From assembly GCA_948567375.1 (NCBI GenBank), contig OX419760.1, forward strand, positions 992,001 through 1,056,000: 64,000 nt of DNA. The letters run 5' to 3'. A program made the position numbers and the translations under genes. The DNA is from Lunularia cruciata (Eukaryota; Streptophyta; Marchantiopsida; Lunulariales; Lunulariaceae). Under the pieces are notes generated by a model. The model was not told where the DNA came from and did no database searches. It saw nothing but the letters and a program-made list of their open reading frames with translations. Below are positions 11,979-26,043 of the stretch, piece after piece (position 1 is the first letter of the stretch; the number at the start of each line of letters is the position of its first letter).

Positions 11979-14649
11979 CTAAATCTTTTGAAGTTGGATA
12001 GAGTGTGGCATTGGCATGTCGTCATACTCACTCGCGCCATTAACGCTCTCGCTATGCCTGTCGACATGGACATCAAATTTATCTCCATCGTCCCACAGTG
12101 CGTAAGCTTCTTCGCCGTGAGCCGCGTCATCCCCCACAGCCAGTTCCTCCTCAGACATGCGGAGAGGTACTACTAATTGAATCGCCATACAGATGATGGT
12201 TGTAGACACGATGTTCCAAACGACCACGAACAGTGCGCCAACTATTTGCTTAGCCAGCTGCAGCCCAGCCTTCTGACCTCCGTAGAGCACTCCACGCTCG
12301 TTGGGGATCGGCAGGAACATGTTGCATAAAGTAGGCTGAGCGAAGATTCCTGCGAGGATTCCTCCCAAGGTTCCTGCAACAGCGTGAGTATGAAACGCAC
12401 CCAATGTATCATCTACAGTTGCCAGAAACCCGCTCTTCTTTCTTCCCAACACCATCATGGTATACCAGGGAATAGTGCCGGCGAAAATTCCAATGACGAT
12501 AGCGGCCCACCCTTGAACCAAACCTGAACATTTAGAACTCCTGCGTAAGTACTAGTCCAGCTTGTTTATCAATAATAGACGATAATACTCTTACTCACAC
12601 ATCATGACCAACACAGCAACTTCGTACAAGTAGTTGACGCCTTCATGATTAGGTCCGAAACATTTTTTGATCTGCTCAACATTTGATCTCACTATTAACT
12701 TGCTGATTTTAGTTCTTAGATTGACAAGCCTTAGGGAGAACGTAGAGGAAGTTGTACTCCAATGACGATGAGAAGCTACATATTTATGAATGGACGCAAG
12801 CAGCAAATAGAAGGAAACTAGTGATAACGGAGATTTGGCATTTCTGTCACAGAACTAAATAAACGAAATCTAGATCTTCTGTCAGTCTGATCTCGGTATG
12901 TTTTACGGCAGACTATAAACAGACATTACAGTTGCAGCATACAACTGCACAAGAAGATTGGACATTTACATGCTCATCTAGTAGTGTCACGCCACTCCTC
13001 CAACAGAACACATGCATATGCCAAATTTGGTTCATCAGCTGAGACCAAGATGCATAAGGTGCGACCTGCGAACCATGCATTATGGCAATGTTTGAACGAC
13101 TCCGGCATTTAAGCGCTGCATGATTTCAAGTGCAAGAGTACCCTGTTTGTAATATGTCAGTCAATTGCAACCAAGAAGGAGGGTGATGGTATTTGGCACC
13201 AGCTGGGACAAGAAAAGGACAAGAACACAACTTTGCATTCTTCTGTTCTTCATTTCTACTGGAAATTGGCTTCTGGCTATTTTAGATCTAACGAGGTTTA
13301 CTACGTTCATTCATGGGCAAGGTTATTACAAGCGCAACTCTGCTTTCACTTGTTAACAAACTCAATGCAAGAAACCTAATGTCCTAACCTAAAACAACCT
13401 AATGTCAGGTTCAAATAAACAAGCCATCACAATTATTCATGGCTCTGTCCACGATAAGATTACAAGTCCGTTAGTCAAAAACGTAAATCATTCTGCCAGG
13501 AGTGGGGAATATGTAGTTTACCGGCAGATGGAGTAATCGCAACCAAGCCGGTGATCATACCCTGAACGGCCCCAATTACCGATGGCTTTTTGAATACAAG
13601 CACATCAATACTCGTCCAGACAATCAAACTTGTTGCAGCACAGATATTTGTGTTGAGCACAGCCATCGGAGAAATAAGGTTAGCTGCGTAAGGAGCTCCA
13701 CCGTTGAACCCATTCCATCCCAGCCAAAGGAGCCCTGCTCCTGCCAAAGTAAGCAGCACGTTGTTTGGAGAGAAACTCCTGCGATCCCTCTCGCTTCTAG
13801 GACCAACCTGAATTCGAAAAGTAAGATGTACACATGTCACATGTACTGGGAACTCAGGCTAACCTCTACATTTTCAGAAGAATTCGAAGTAAATAACAGA
13901 AGGAATCAGAAGGAATCACTTGATCATAATTATAATCTGAACCTACTTGACTCCATAAGCATGCCGGGACGAGAGAAGAGTGGAATACTTACCCAGTATG
14001 CGGCGACGAAACCAGCCACCCCGGATGAAAGGTGAATGACATATCCTCCAGCGTAGTCGATGACTCCCCATTGAAACAAAAAACCACCACCCCAGAGACT
14101 GAAGGCTCCAACTGAATACGAGAAACTCAACCACAATGGAACGAATAACATCCACGCAATGAAGTTCATTCTTCCTAGAAGAGATCCTGCTATGAGAATC
14201 AAGGTGAGAGCCGCGAACACAAATTGGAAGTACACTAAAGTAGCCATGGGGTAGAACGGTTGAAGAGGTGGATAATAATCAGTTCCAGTTGCAGGGATCT
14301 CGGCTTGTTGGAGCAAGAAATCCTGTCCAAGAGTAGGTCCGGCTTTACCCCAGAAAGGAAGTAGTTGTTCTCCAAATGACATTTTGTAACCCCAAATCAC
14401 CCAGCAGATTAGAACTGCAGCAAAAGCGTAGAATGACATAAAGGCTGAGTTAATGGCCCATTTCGTCTTCACTATACTCCCGTACAGGATCATGAGTCCA
14501 GGCACACATTGCAATCCCACCAATGTGGCAGCGGTCATTTGCCATGCGTTGTCTCCTTTATTTAGCCACTCCAGCGCCAAAGTTCCATGACGACCAGTAT
14601 TTTGATACGCAACAGAAACAGGCTGCCCTGTGGGACTCCCTTCCGCCAT
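11979..14649 (-). CDS. AMT2-type ammonium transporter, three exons, complete
   Basis: Exons on the minus strand: 14649-13993, 13807-13522, 12523-11979. Introns are GT-AG and phases match: exon 1 ends in AAYW and exon 2 opens with VGPR; the second junction makes PSAG-LVQGW. The product is about 495 residues, near the usual length for plant AMT2. The ATG at 14649 opens a short polar N terminus before the family block [18 protein letters not shown], and hydrophobic segments follow as in Amt/Mep/Rh proteins. The twin pore histidines are visible: His206 in [10 protein letters not shown] and His361 in [10 protein letters not shown]. The cytosolic tail has the AMT2-like [20 protein letters not shown]. 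Members of this family move ammonium/ammonia across the plasma membrane. No truncation is seen. It stands alone with no gene close by on either side. Confidence 0.96.
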
Positions 14650-17600
14650 GGTTGCAAACCTTGGTATACCTCAAAAGTTCCTATAGTCGATCAATGTTGA
14701 CGGGCTAGCACTAGCGCTACTGTAATTCTGACGCTAACTTGTATCTACATAAACTTCTGCTTGCGGTACCTTCTGACCTGCTGATGATCACAGAAATGGT
14801 ACGAAAGGTCTTATCAGCACCTCTGTTGAAGGCAGTGAACAAATAAGCTAACATTCTGCCGGTAAGGCTCAAGTTGAAGCACTTCCTACAATATTCAAGG
14901 TGTGTCTTGACAAATTAAACAGAACAAACATGCAAACTTCGCCAATCTTATGGAACATGTACATGCAAATTCACTTAGAGCTATGATTCAAGTTTATGTC
15001 TTTCAATGCCGAAGGTGACGGAAGGAGTATGATGAAAAAACAAAAGATCCCTTCTCTTCTGTTCAAAATTTCAAAGCTCAGCAAATACCAACAGCAGGAA
15101 CCTGCATAACAAGACATAGCCCGAAGCAAAGAAAGCTAAGTTGAGCATAGCTTGCTCATTGTCAGGGATGTGACACAAGCCTAACAAGTCACCTCAGACA
15201 CCCAAACAAGTAATACGTGATGCTCTTATTCTGAATCTTAGATGGATCGTATCCAAGGTATATTGCAATTGCTAGCCGGAACGCGTCCCGTAATTGTGCT
15301 AGTGTGATATCATGAGAACAATCTATTAGACGAGATCACGAACTAAAATGTGGTGCTTTCATACCAATAGACGACAGACGAAAATTAGAATTCGCATCTT
15401 TCACAAAGAAACTGTGGACTATCTTATCCAGTTTTGGCTTCAGATTCCAAAATTTTTACCTCCTGCTGCACAATATTGTTCAAGCCAGACAGTGTAGCGC
15501 TATCTCTGCAGGCAGAGAGCAGTCAAGAGCCAGCTTGGCTCGCATTCTCTAGTGTGTAAGCTACTGAGAGATAAAGATTGTGACTTGACAATCATGCCTT
15601 TTGTTCACAAAGTTGAGATGATCCAGGGAATGGCAGGATATACCAGTGACATTCTTACGGATGCATATGCATTGGTGAACTCAGGATACGACGAAATTAA
15701 AATGGCAGAAGGTATCTGGCGGGCGATATGGATTCTGATCGTGCTCGCTTCAGTTGCAGATCCCCTCTGGTGAAGGTTATTTTCGGAACCCGAACTCAAT
15801 AGTCCTGTGGCCTACAATAAGCAGTTGACTGAAAGAGTGAAAGAGAAGTCGACATCTACAGGACATGTTCCCGTCTAGGAACAGTCAACCTAGTGCCTCA
15901 ATTCTCAGAAATGTCAAGAAATTATAAATGTGTTACTATCAACGTTGAAGTTTATACAGTGTCTCCATTTATATCCAGTAACTTTCGTGTAAGGTCTAAA
16001 TGGATCTACAGTACTAGTTACCGATCCATCTGCATTTATACAGTCATAGTTGTAGCAGCCGCCGATAATTGCAATGATCTTAGATAGTATTTTGTGTCCA
16101 GGGCATGATGTGACATTCGAATTCGTTCATGTGAAACGCTTTGCGAATCTAATCATATTTTGCATGGTCCCTGGACTTCGGAAGCTTCGAATGTGAAAAG
16201 AGCTGAGGGTCTACTGGAAATGTTTGCTCGGATTGAGAACTTGTAGTTTCCTTTAGTTATTGCATCGAAAAGGTACTATCAGCGTTATGATTTAATTTAG
16301 TGAAATTACTGCTTATTGCCTGGCTCGTATTACATAACGACGTGACATTGCTTGAGCGCTTGCACTTTAATGTCGGCGTCTTGTACTTGTCTTCAGAGGG
16401 CTTAACACAAACTCGAGTCCACTCTGCAATTGGACTTACAAGATTGGCTGCAAGGAGAATAATATTTTAATACTTGCACTGAACTCAACGAGAAGATATC
16501 AACGAAAAGGGCAAGGTGCTTGCCCGTATTTCATCCCGTTCAATGCGAGCAAAGGCTTCGGACATTACATGTTCAATCATGTTGCAGCTGTAAATGTAAT
16601 CAAGTTTTGGGTAGTTCTTTTGTACAGCTCAGACAGGCGTTTCTTACTCGAGCTCGGAGACTGTTTGATGCGTACTGCTGACAGCCACTTTCATCTCAAG
16701 GATAGACCCTTGTTCGTGCTCTGCAGACAGAAAGCCGATGGGTTTGTAGAAGAGATTACCTGAGCTGGCCCTGAGATAATCCCTGAGCTGAGCGAATCTA
16801 ATCATACTTAGCATGGTCCAGATCAACCAGTGTGCTATGAACGATTTTTGCCAGCGCTGGATGCACTACCTTAAGCGTACCAAGTCTTCAAAGACACATT
16901 AAATGCAGGAGGACGTTTGTTCCCACTGAGGATCAATCAAGCATTCGCTTGTTGGTGAGGCAATGAAATTTTGTTTTGACCTATCTTTGCCTGGTCTGGT
17001 TTAACTGACGCCTAGAAACGTAATGGAGCATTCGTGCTAAAATGGTGACATGGATACTCTGGTCAGCGATAACCGAAGTGGTGGAGGGTAACCTGGGCGA
17101 GGTTGTTCGCCTTTATGCTTACAGTGTCCATGCAGATACACGGTCGATGGTACAGTTGGAGTTAGCTTTTCAAGGACTTAGGTCCAAATTACTTGGAAAC
17201 ACGCTGTTCCGAGCGGGTGTACTGAACGTGGTTGTGAGTGGGCTTCAGTAGCCGCAATCTGATTCTTGTAGTCCACAGTCTTCCTTATGTAGTTCCGGAA
17301 TACATGATAATCATTCAGTTTCCTGTCAAGTTGTTGAAAATCCGGAGACTGTAGATTATTCCAAGTAGTCACAATCATTATAAGAAAGCTCCGTTTCTTC
17401 GGCCTGGTTAAAGGTCAAGCTTAAAAAGCGAGTTAAGCATTTTAGACAGTCCACCTAACAAAGCGGTAGTATGCTTTTCGGTTACCGTATTATCTTTCAT
17501 TCCCTCCTCATTTGATTCCCACTCTGAAGTTTCCCAGCGAGCGCGACTTACTCTGACCCGCTCTATGTGTTACACGACCTCTCCTTCCAAACAATCAGAA

Positions 17601-19140
17601 CATGTCCAGTTTTTGATGTAAAGTTTATGCTCAAGGGACAGTGTTCACACATATGAACATTGATATCAGAATGTCATTAAACATTCGTACACATTTGACA
17701 AGAGTATCACTATCTTGGCGAGCTCCTATAAAAGAACTCATTCATGGAATCATGTCCAATTCGCAATATTAAGTTAAGTTGAATTTCCTAGATTAGATTT
17801 CGCATTCCAGTTTGGAGAAATTTAATACATATATAGGTACAGCCAATAATTGAAAATCCCTAATGGAAAGATTGCAATACTAACTCTACGAAAACTTCTC
17901 TGAATGGTTCTCCACTGGCCCGATTGAGAATAACTGCTTGTTTGAATGGCTGCATCTAGAGACTTCAAATTGCACACTAGAGAGCAGGCCTTATGCATTC
18001 GTTGCTTTCAGATAAAAAATACAAGCTACCAATAACTAGCGTACATCTGAAATGTCATCGATACAATTTATCTGAAGATGAATCCAAACTGGATAGTATA
18101 ATGTAGACTGAGACATAAGGAACTGCATTGTGACAACAGTTTACACACCACTAGTGCTTGCATATTTGTCTAAGATTCTTTGGAACTATTTTTGGCAAGT
18201 TTTTCCTACTGTAACAAGAATCTACGTTGATCAAATTAAAGCTAACTACGGAGTGAGTCTTTCCAGTCCTAGGTAGCGATATTAATGTGACACATTTTTT
18301 CTGTTACACCATCGAAAAGAGTCTGTCAAATTGCAACGCTTTTCTTACTCACCCGATTATTGTACCTGTCATTTTGCAAACTTGTGATGTACGGTAGCTA
18401 TGGTCTAGCAAAACTGGTGGTGTTTTATGAAAGGAAGGAGATTGAAAGGGTGAAGATGCAGGTTTGAGCTCAGAAACTTGCACAGTACCACTGGTTTAGA
18501 TCAAATTAAAAAATAAAAAAAATATTGATTTCTATTATTTCACTCTAGATGGAACTTTGAGCGACTACTTTGGGATATGTATTTCTGCATCAGCGGATGG
18601 TCGAGCGATTGAACCCAATGGCATCTTCTTATATAATTACTACACATGTACACGATGTTCTAGATCTTGATTCGATTGCTTGCGGTCGAGTCCCACAGAG
18701 GCACGTTGTGGATCTATTTCAAACTAACAAGGTTTCTAATATTTACCTTGCAATCTGTGTATAGCCATGAATAACAATGTGGCACGTGTCAAAGTGCAGA
18801 GCCCGTTGGAATATGAGCACAGTATACGAGATTCTTTTAAACGAGAAGTCACCACAAAAACCCGAGAGGACAACGGACCCGCAAGGTGGCTTGGATGTAG
18901 AGCAGCTGTACAAACCAAAGTAGCTAGGTTGTACACTGAACTATAACATCCTCCTGTATGCAAGCAGCTCTCCGGAAACCTAGTGCGTAAGTCATGCAGA
19001 TCCTTCGTTACAGTGATACAAACTGAGGAATATGTTATAATCTTTCCAAAGGTCGAAAAAGGAAGTCGGGCATTTATGCAGTGTGTCTTGCTCCTGCTGT
19101 GACTGTACCTAACACAGCAGCGACTACTACATACACAAAC

Positions 19141-19159
19141 CTGGAGTCGCAGACTCCAG
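19141..19159. repeat. Short perfect inverted repeat
   Basis: CTGGAGTC and GACTCCAG are separated by GCA. It is short but GC-rich against an AT-rich background. Confidence 0.6.
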
Positions 19160-20391
19160 GCGACTCCTTGTAAATTATAAAATGATAGTTTACATTTTGT
19201 TAAAATGCTTGTCGAGAATAGAATCTTGGGTTGGAACAGCACTGATCATGTAGCTGCACGCTATATAGTCCTGAACATGCAAATTATGGAGATCAATTTG
19301 TAGATATGAAGATCGATTTACACTCCAACGGAAACTTTTGGCCGATTGGATGATTGAGGGACGCTGTACTCATAGAACAATTAAATAGAAGATGTACAAC
19401 AGATCTGGTCTACGGAACCAAAACTTAACACCACGGAAACTTTTTTCTCTGTGGAAGATTGACGTAACCATGGGGAGAAAAACTTAATGCTGCATCGAAA
19501 GCCAGAAGTTGTCAGACGTGTAGGATAAAAAACCAACAAAAACCACTTGATGCTACCATCGAATGTCTTCTATCTTACCTCAAATTGTTTTGGTCCAATC
19601 CTGAACGCCCGTTACCATGTTTTTTTCTAGTATAAACAATTTCCGAAGAGGCAGAATCATGATATGTTATTAAGTTTTAGGGACATAAAACTGCTGGATC
19701 TCGTTTTTTGTTATTTCTACAACTCGCAAGTTATTTCTTTTCAATGGCAAAGTCATTTACATGACTTTGGAAAGAATTTGAGATGGTGCCAAGAACTGAA
19801 TTCCGAATTAGATAGCGAAATCAGATAAGGTTTTAAGCTCCAATGAGGCAACTTCTAATGACGAAGGTCTCTTGTTTGTCTTCCACTGCATCCACTGTGC
19901 GCAAGCATGACCAGTCACCGCTTGATAAGATAGCGGATACGATTGTTCTGGAAATAAAAAAGTTCAGCACCATCGGTGAAGCAAATTTATTGTAATTTCA
20001 GCAACAGTCATGTCTCAATGCTTACCAGTCTGTTCCCATCTAGGTTTGTTCCTCGGGAGGCCGAGCAGAGTCAACTGATCCACAACTATAAATTTATGTG
20101 TCTTTTAAAAATGTTTTAGTATGAGGTATTTCCTAACAAGATTTCGACATATCTAGATCTGCATGCGATGTGGTTTATGAACCAAGCTTAGCATACTCGA
20201 TCTACAGTTTAGAAGTTCAGGTTAATCGAATTGTATATCAACCAGCTGAGATAGTCTGGTCAGCTGAGAGTTTCGTTATCTAAATTGCATTGCGTGCATT
20301 ACTTTCAATTCCAACAACCTTACAGAGAGGAAAAGTTGTGAACTTCGTGGTGAGACTTTGCCAGCATCGTAACTGATGTAGCTGAAATACT

Positions 20392-20517
20392 TGACGATTT
20401 TAATCTGTATAATTGGTGCGGAACTTGTAACTGAAAATCAAACACCAGCGCTTTTAATTCTGTATAATCCCGACAACTTTAATCCGAATAGTTGGTGCGG
20501 AACTTGCAGTTGAAAAT
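20392..20517. repeat. Diverged direct repeat, period about 79 bases
   Basis: Two copies share a core resembling TTTAATCYGWATARTTGG, then TGCGGAACTTG and TGAAAATCAA. The second copy carries several substitutions, so the duplication is old. Confidence 0.7.
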
Positions 20518-21691
20518 CAAGTACCATATTCTGTGTACCATGTTGGGTGGGTGTAACTCAAATATTGTATTCTTTTTGGCACTACCATAGTACCAAAAAG
20601 ACCTATGGAGTGCTGAAGTACAATCCACCTCCGGATTAGATTATGGAACGGAAAGCCTTTCGGAATATCACACTAAATAGAACAGACTCCGGACCGACCT
20701 AGTAAACCTAGCTGAGGTTAAGAGAGGCAAAAACAACAATACTCTAAATAGAGTTTGGAATACTGAAATTAGTTTAGTTATAGATGATCCAAACAATAAT
20801 AACGAAGGCACCATATCGCACCCTGGGGATTCATAAGAGTTTATCAATAACTATATATGTACTTTGAGATTCTAAAATTTGGAAACTCTAGAGATTCTTA
20901 ACACTATTTCTTAGTAAGGTCGTTTTCGTTTTATAAATTTTATATTTTTTAATATATTCCGAGTACTTGTGTTGTATTTAGGTTAGGGAATTGGTTTTTG
21001 TATAAAACTTTTTAGTATTTGTACCTTACTCTCCAGATGAGAATGCAGGTGCATACACTTTTGCGCTTGATGCACCAGTTGTGTGGTAGGTCTAAGTGGC
21101 AAATACCATGTACTACGGAGTTGTGATTTACTACTAAATAAACGAAACCATCAACTTTTGATGGATCTAGCCTGCTGATTGGTCGTAATCTGGGAAGGTG
21201 AGATACAAACACCAAGAAAATGTGAAGTAAAAATAGGTGAAGTACAAATGTACAAATGATGGTGAAGTACAAAAGCTGATTCCCTCAGTAATTATGCATT
21301 GCTATGTTTAAATGTTAAGTGCAGCATCCTGTAGGTCCGTAGGGTAAAGGGCGTCTGTAAAAGCCGCGATAATAGAATCTAATTGCGTCTGAAATCTGCA
21401 GATAAAAGTTCTATAAAAGTTTACTAGTCCTCAGTTTAGTAAACGTCAAAAGTACTTAACTGCCTCATCGTATGTACACTTCTCAAAAAGCCTAGGACAA
21501 CATCATGTGTTATCCCCTAGTCACTTAAGGCACGGATTGAGGGGAGAGTAAGCTCCTGTATCCTGTATCCATTCGTCAGGTCCAGTTGAATCCTGCAAGC
21601 GCTGGAGGATAAACTTCGACGAATATATAGAATTAAGTTATCTACCAGTTCCATAACATGCTTGTGATATGGGACAGAACTCAGGCCTTCC

Positions 21692-24600
21692 TTAACTGTA
21701 AATATCACTTGAAGTCCTTCTCAACCCCAATCTTGCTGCTTCCAGACCAAATCTTGTGCGCGGAGGTGCAGACGACAAAACCCGGAACAGTTGACTTCCA
21801 TTCGAATTCAGATTGCCACTGTCATAACTGTACATGTCGCCAGATTCGCGGGCTGTGTTATTCTCTAGGGCAACACCAGACACAACAGTATATTGGTGCG
21901 ATATTGGGGATGGGGGACTATCTTCAGCCTTCTTGCCGTCAAACTCAACTGTGTACTTCCAGGGTTCAACCGCGGCGGGACAAGTTACTCCCTCTCTGGA
22001 TCCAGCGTCTCCCTGCTGGCTACTCAATACGCTAACTAGGAGATCCTTCGAAAGGATCGGGTGAAAATAAACCTCTCGAGACAAGCTTGGACTGGAGCCC
22101 GTGTCATCTTCACAGGCCTCAGCCTTGCTAGGTGGTGGAAGCCAACGTAACTTAGAGCCAAATTTGCTAAAAAGCAGCTCTTTGGGTGAAGAAAGCTCAA
22201 GATCAAGATCCTTGATGGGGGTTTTCGTGCTCCCGTTGATGAACTGCCCATCAGACTTCCCAGTGGAAGATTCGGTCTCAAGACGGCAAGAGCAATCATT
22301 CGGACAATCATTTTCATAATCTCCTGATTTTCTCATACAAAAATCATTCCTCCTGAATGATCCCCATGGTGAGCCACCCTCTATACTCACAGGAGACGAA
22401 GTACCGGAGCTTGAGCCTGAGCTGGAACTGGAGCTCATAGATCCGGATGAATAATCTCTCCTTGGACTCCGAAGGATCTTCATGAGCTTTTCTTCCACTT
22501 CCTGGTACCGCAGTTGTACTTCGCGTCGTCTTCGAGCAAATTCCGGATCTGCAGGAATTCCAAACTCCATTATGCTCATATTAGCACTCTTCTTTTTTGG
22601 AGCATGAAGGTTGCCAAAATCCTGAGATAACCATTCCGAATCTTCTTGCAAGTTCCCTCCTTGCACTCCTTCAGCCTGTCCGCCATTGAGCAGGTGTACT
22701 GAGCTTCCACCATGATTCTCTTTATTGTCCGGTGAGAGATACCCCGGAGTAGACAACGCCTCTCTAAAGGAATGGTGCAGTACGTCATCCTCCTGACTTA
22801 GGATGGAAGCATATTCATGCCTAGACGAGACCTGGTAGTCATTATGTATCGACTGCTCATCGCTACTTGCAACCTCGAGCTCCAGTCCTCGTTCCTGGTT
22901 TTTGGGAGACTGATCCGGTAAAACCATGGGCCTCCTGCCTTCAGGTGATTGGTTTGCAATGCCTCGCTCAACACGGTCATATTGTAAGTCCTCCTCAATA
23001 GATCCTCTTTTACCAAGAGCTGCAGCATCAGATAAGAACGTGTTCAAGTCACGGACAGAGTTCTGATACTCCAAACCATATTTGGGTAGCAATGACCTCG
23101 TCTCCAGAGTCACATCTTTACCACCAATGGCTATACTCATCTCTTCATGCTCAGATGCTTGAGGCGAGCTCAACATTGATCTAGTAAGAGGCCAACACAA
23201 GAAAGAATTAATCTCCAGGCATAAGTCACGAACAGTTTATGACTCTGATGGTTGCAGTAAAACACATGCGAGATGAACAGCACTAGTATCTCAACGACAA
23301 ATTCAACAACTTCCTCGGCAAGATTTTGTCCACCCTCGAGATCAAAGGGAAGATTCACATGAACGAACAAGAGCTGCAGAGCTAACCTCAAGTGTTCCCC
23401 ATCAATTTTGACAAGCTGGCCTTCAAGGGATTGACAGAACTCAATATACATCTGAGAATCCTCATCATATTTATCTGACGTCGACCTAGAGCTTCCTGGC
23501 AAAGATATAGCTCGACTTGAGTCGTCATAAGTATCCGAATCTGAGCTCTCAGGTAAGGACACAGTTCGATCGCAGTCGCTCCTTGCGGATTCCAGGAGGC
23601 TGCTGGCGGGGCTCGATCGTAAAGAGGATACCTGAATCAGGCCCGAGCTTATTTATTAGTCACAAGATTTAGAGTTACTAGGACAATTGAAGTGCCTAGA
23701 TACTAAGAAACAAAGCATGGATGAACCAACTAAAAACTTTTCATCCTGTTAGTGTAGCAGTCTACCTACATATCATCCTAGTATCTTGCATGCACACATG
23801 AGAGACATTATAGACCAGATGGTTGTCAGTAAATCATATGCACTGACATCCAACGTAGCTCAGTACATCATCAATATATAAGTAACTGGAGCAGACGCCG
23901 CTCGCAGAACGGTGGGATCAATACCCGCTCAGGCCACACCGATACCAACGGAAAACATGCAGATGGAAGCAAGGAAATGCATCATCAGCTTAGGACAGCA
24001 TCAGTATACTGTCCCATAAACTGAACCTCTAATAATGAAACAATTACTGATGATTTACAAGAGTTCTCACAACAGACGAGTACATCTAGTTAGAACATTC
24101 GATTCCCAAAATAAGTTTCTTCATAAGAAGATTTGAAGCTTGGAGAGAAGAATTGCTGATATCTATGGAAGAGTCAAGCAACATCTGCTCAATGAAGAAT
24201 CAAGTGATTCGGGAACCCAGACTTCAAATCCGAACAATTCATAATAGAGAGTCAGGTGTCTAATGGTTTACTAGCACAAATTGAATTACGATTTCCTACC
24301 GTTACAGTGAACACCAGAAAACCAATCAAGTCAGAGATTGACAAATCAACAATTTTATTTCTTTCAGTGGTCATAAGACCAGAGACACAAATGGGTGGTA
24401 TAACCACATTAGAACTTCGCGCATCTACAGCTAAGTAAGTGAGACATAGATTTGTTTCTTCCGTTCTCACCCGCAGTGTGATATCACCACTATAAGACAA
24501 GTTGGAGAAACGGTAAAAAAGCTAGAGGAAGAAAACAACAGAAGTATCATCCAATATTGTCATAGTTGAATTTCAACAGCTCCATGGCAGTACTGTTAAT

Positions 24601-25358
24601 CATGTAAACGTCTTAACAGCAGAACCCTCTGGTTTATCTCAGGCTGGATTTTCCAGATGGAAATGTTCTTGACAAACAACTGCTGGTAAAAAGTTCTTAA
24701 GGTATTTTGGTATCTTCAAGTAAAGTTAAGGAGTGGAAGGTATGGATTTGGTAATAATGCATTGAGTTAGGGTAATCTGCCGAGTCTAACTAGTGAAGGT
24801 TATTCACAGTCAAAGTGGGAGGGGGTTGGTCTTCCTCGTACTCCGATCTTGCAACATTACCGCAGCAAATATGCGTTGTCCACTCTCAGGTTGATCTACA
24901 GCAGTTGAAAGCTTAACAAACCTACAAATTGTATTCCAAAAATGTTTTGAAGCAGAGGAAGAACAAGAAAAGGAAAATGAAAAATTGTACCTCATCTTTA
25001 AGCTTCTTGACTTCTTGATCCTGATTTTCCAGTCTCTTTTTCAACACTTCAATTTCCCTTGAAAGTCGAATCGCATCCACATCAAATCTAGGCCCAGTGC
25101 AGCTTTCGTCGTCATTGTAATTTGCGTAGGTCTCTGAATTCTCTTCAACTTCGATTTCAATCCAAGACCCTGAAGATCTCTCGCAGCTGTAACTGACGTC
25201 CCGACTTGAATGATCTAAACTGGAAGGATTGGACAGGCTCGTCACATCTATATCTATTTTAGACTTGGACGACTTCCTTCTGAAAAAGCTGCGAAACTTT
25301 CCTCCACCATGAGTGGGGGATCCAGAAAGAGAGCGAGAACGGATTGGTTGTTCGTTCA
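21692..25358 (-). CDS. Unrecognised Ser-rich coiled-coil protein, several exons
   Basis: Three exons can be supported on the minus strand. Exon a, 25358-24991, has acceptor TTCCTGCAG and donor GAG|GTACAA. It encodes a basic Ser-rich head (KFRSFFRRKSSKSKIDID), an acidic stretch, and a coiled coil (LSREIEVLKKRLENQDQEVK). Exon b begins at 23631 after GATTCAG and encodes a Ser/Asp-rich stretch (LPESSDSDTYDDSSR), then a hydrophobic helical stretch. Its lower end is unclear. Exon c, 23180-21692, is the last and longest. It has a predicted helix (ARRRREVQLRYQEVEEKLMK), a poly-Ser tract and a basic tail (RFGLEAARLGLRRTSS). A further exon between 24.2 and 24.5 kb is possible, and the start codon is not located. 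There is no signal peptide or transmembrane anchor in the supported exons. I do not recognise the family; composition suggests a phosphorylated scaffold or cytoskeleton/nuclear protein, but that is only inference. Confidence 0.6.
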
Positions 25359-26007
25359 CTGCAGGAAAAAGAAGCACAAAAATGATTCACTTTGTCATCC
25401 TCCGACATAACACAGTTATCTTGGTACGTCGCGTAAACAGTTGTAGATTGACTCAAATGAGCGCCTCGTTTATCAACAAACCAAAAACCAAGGAGTCAGG
25501 ACAACCGCAAAGACTTCGTATCCCATTACAAAATATGAACCAAGAATTCTGAATCGCAACAAGAGCGAGCATACACATAATGAAGAGACACAATACCTTC
25601 GTACTCCAATAACTTTGAGCTCGGCGCTTGAGTACGCTGGACGGGAAGAGTATTCGACAATCCAAGATGCTTATGGCGAGAATTATTTGAAAGTTTCTAA
25701 AAACCATGCATCCAAGAGAATCTTCAAGTTAGTATTCCCTCAATTCAGCTTCAAAAATCTCAGTAGTCAGAAATAGTCATGTTTATGACGAATGCAGTCA
25801 CCTCAGGAGGATTAAGTGCAGGAAGTCCGTTAATGACCTGATTGTTCTCCAGAAAAGCGCTAGCAGGAGAAACGTCGAAGAGCGTGTAGCATACCATCTT
25901 GAAGACCTTCACGGCACTCAAGTCTGTCTGCGCACGTACACCAAATCTAGTCAGTGTGTGCACATTTTCAAAAAGTGTTCCGTGCATTACGTTTAAGCAA
26001 CGTACGC

Positions 26008-26043
26008 ACAGGTAATGAGCATTTAAATATGCTCATTACCTGT
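26008..26043. repeat. 36-bp near-perfect inverted repeat
   Basis: ACAGGTAATGAGCAT at 26008-26022 is the exact reverse complement of ATGCTCATTACCTGT at 26029-26043, around a six-base AT centre. No flanking duplication was identified, so it may be a fold-back element, a cruciform or the stem of an RNA. Confidence 0.85.

Larger units (their letters stand above)
14650..21691. other. Long intergenic region; no supported gene
   Basis: AT-rich DNA without a recognisable coding frame. The AMT2 promoter should lie in 14650-15500. The longest open frame (18736-19242, minus strand) looks like chance. Two small repeats are listed separately. Confidence 0.5.

Noticed and set aside
18736..19242. 168-codon open frame on the minus strand
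   Set aside because: No motif or splice support; Cys/Ser-rich composition and an internal inverted repeat suggest a chance frame.
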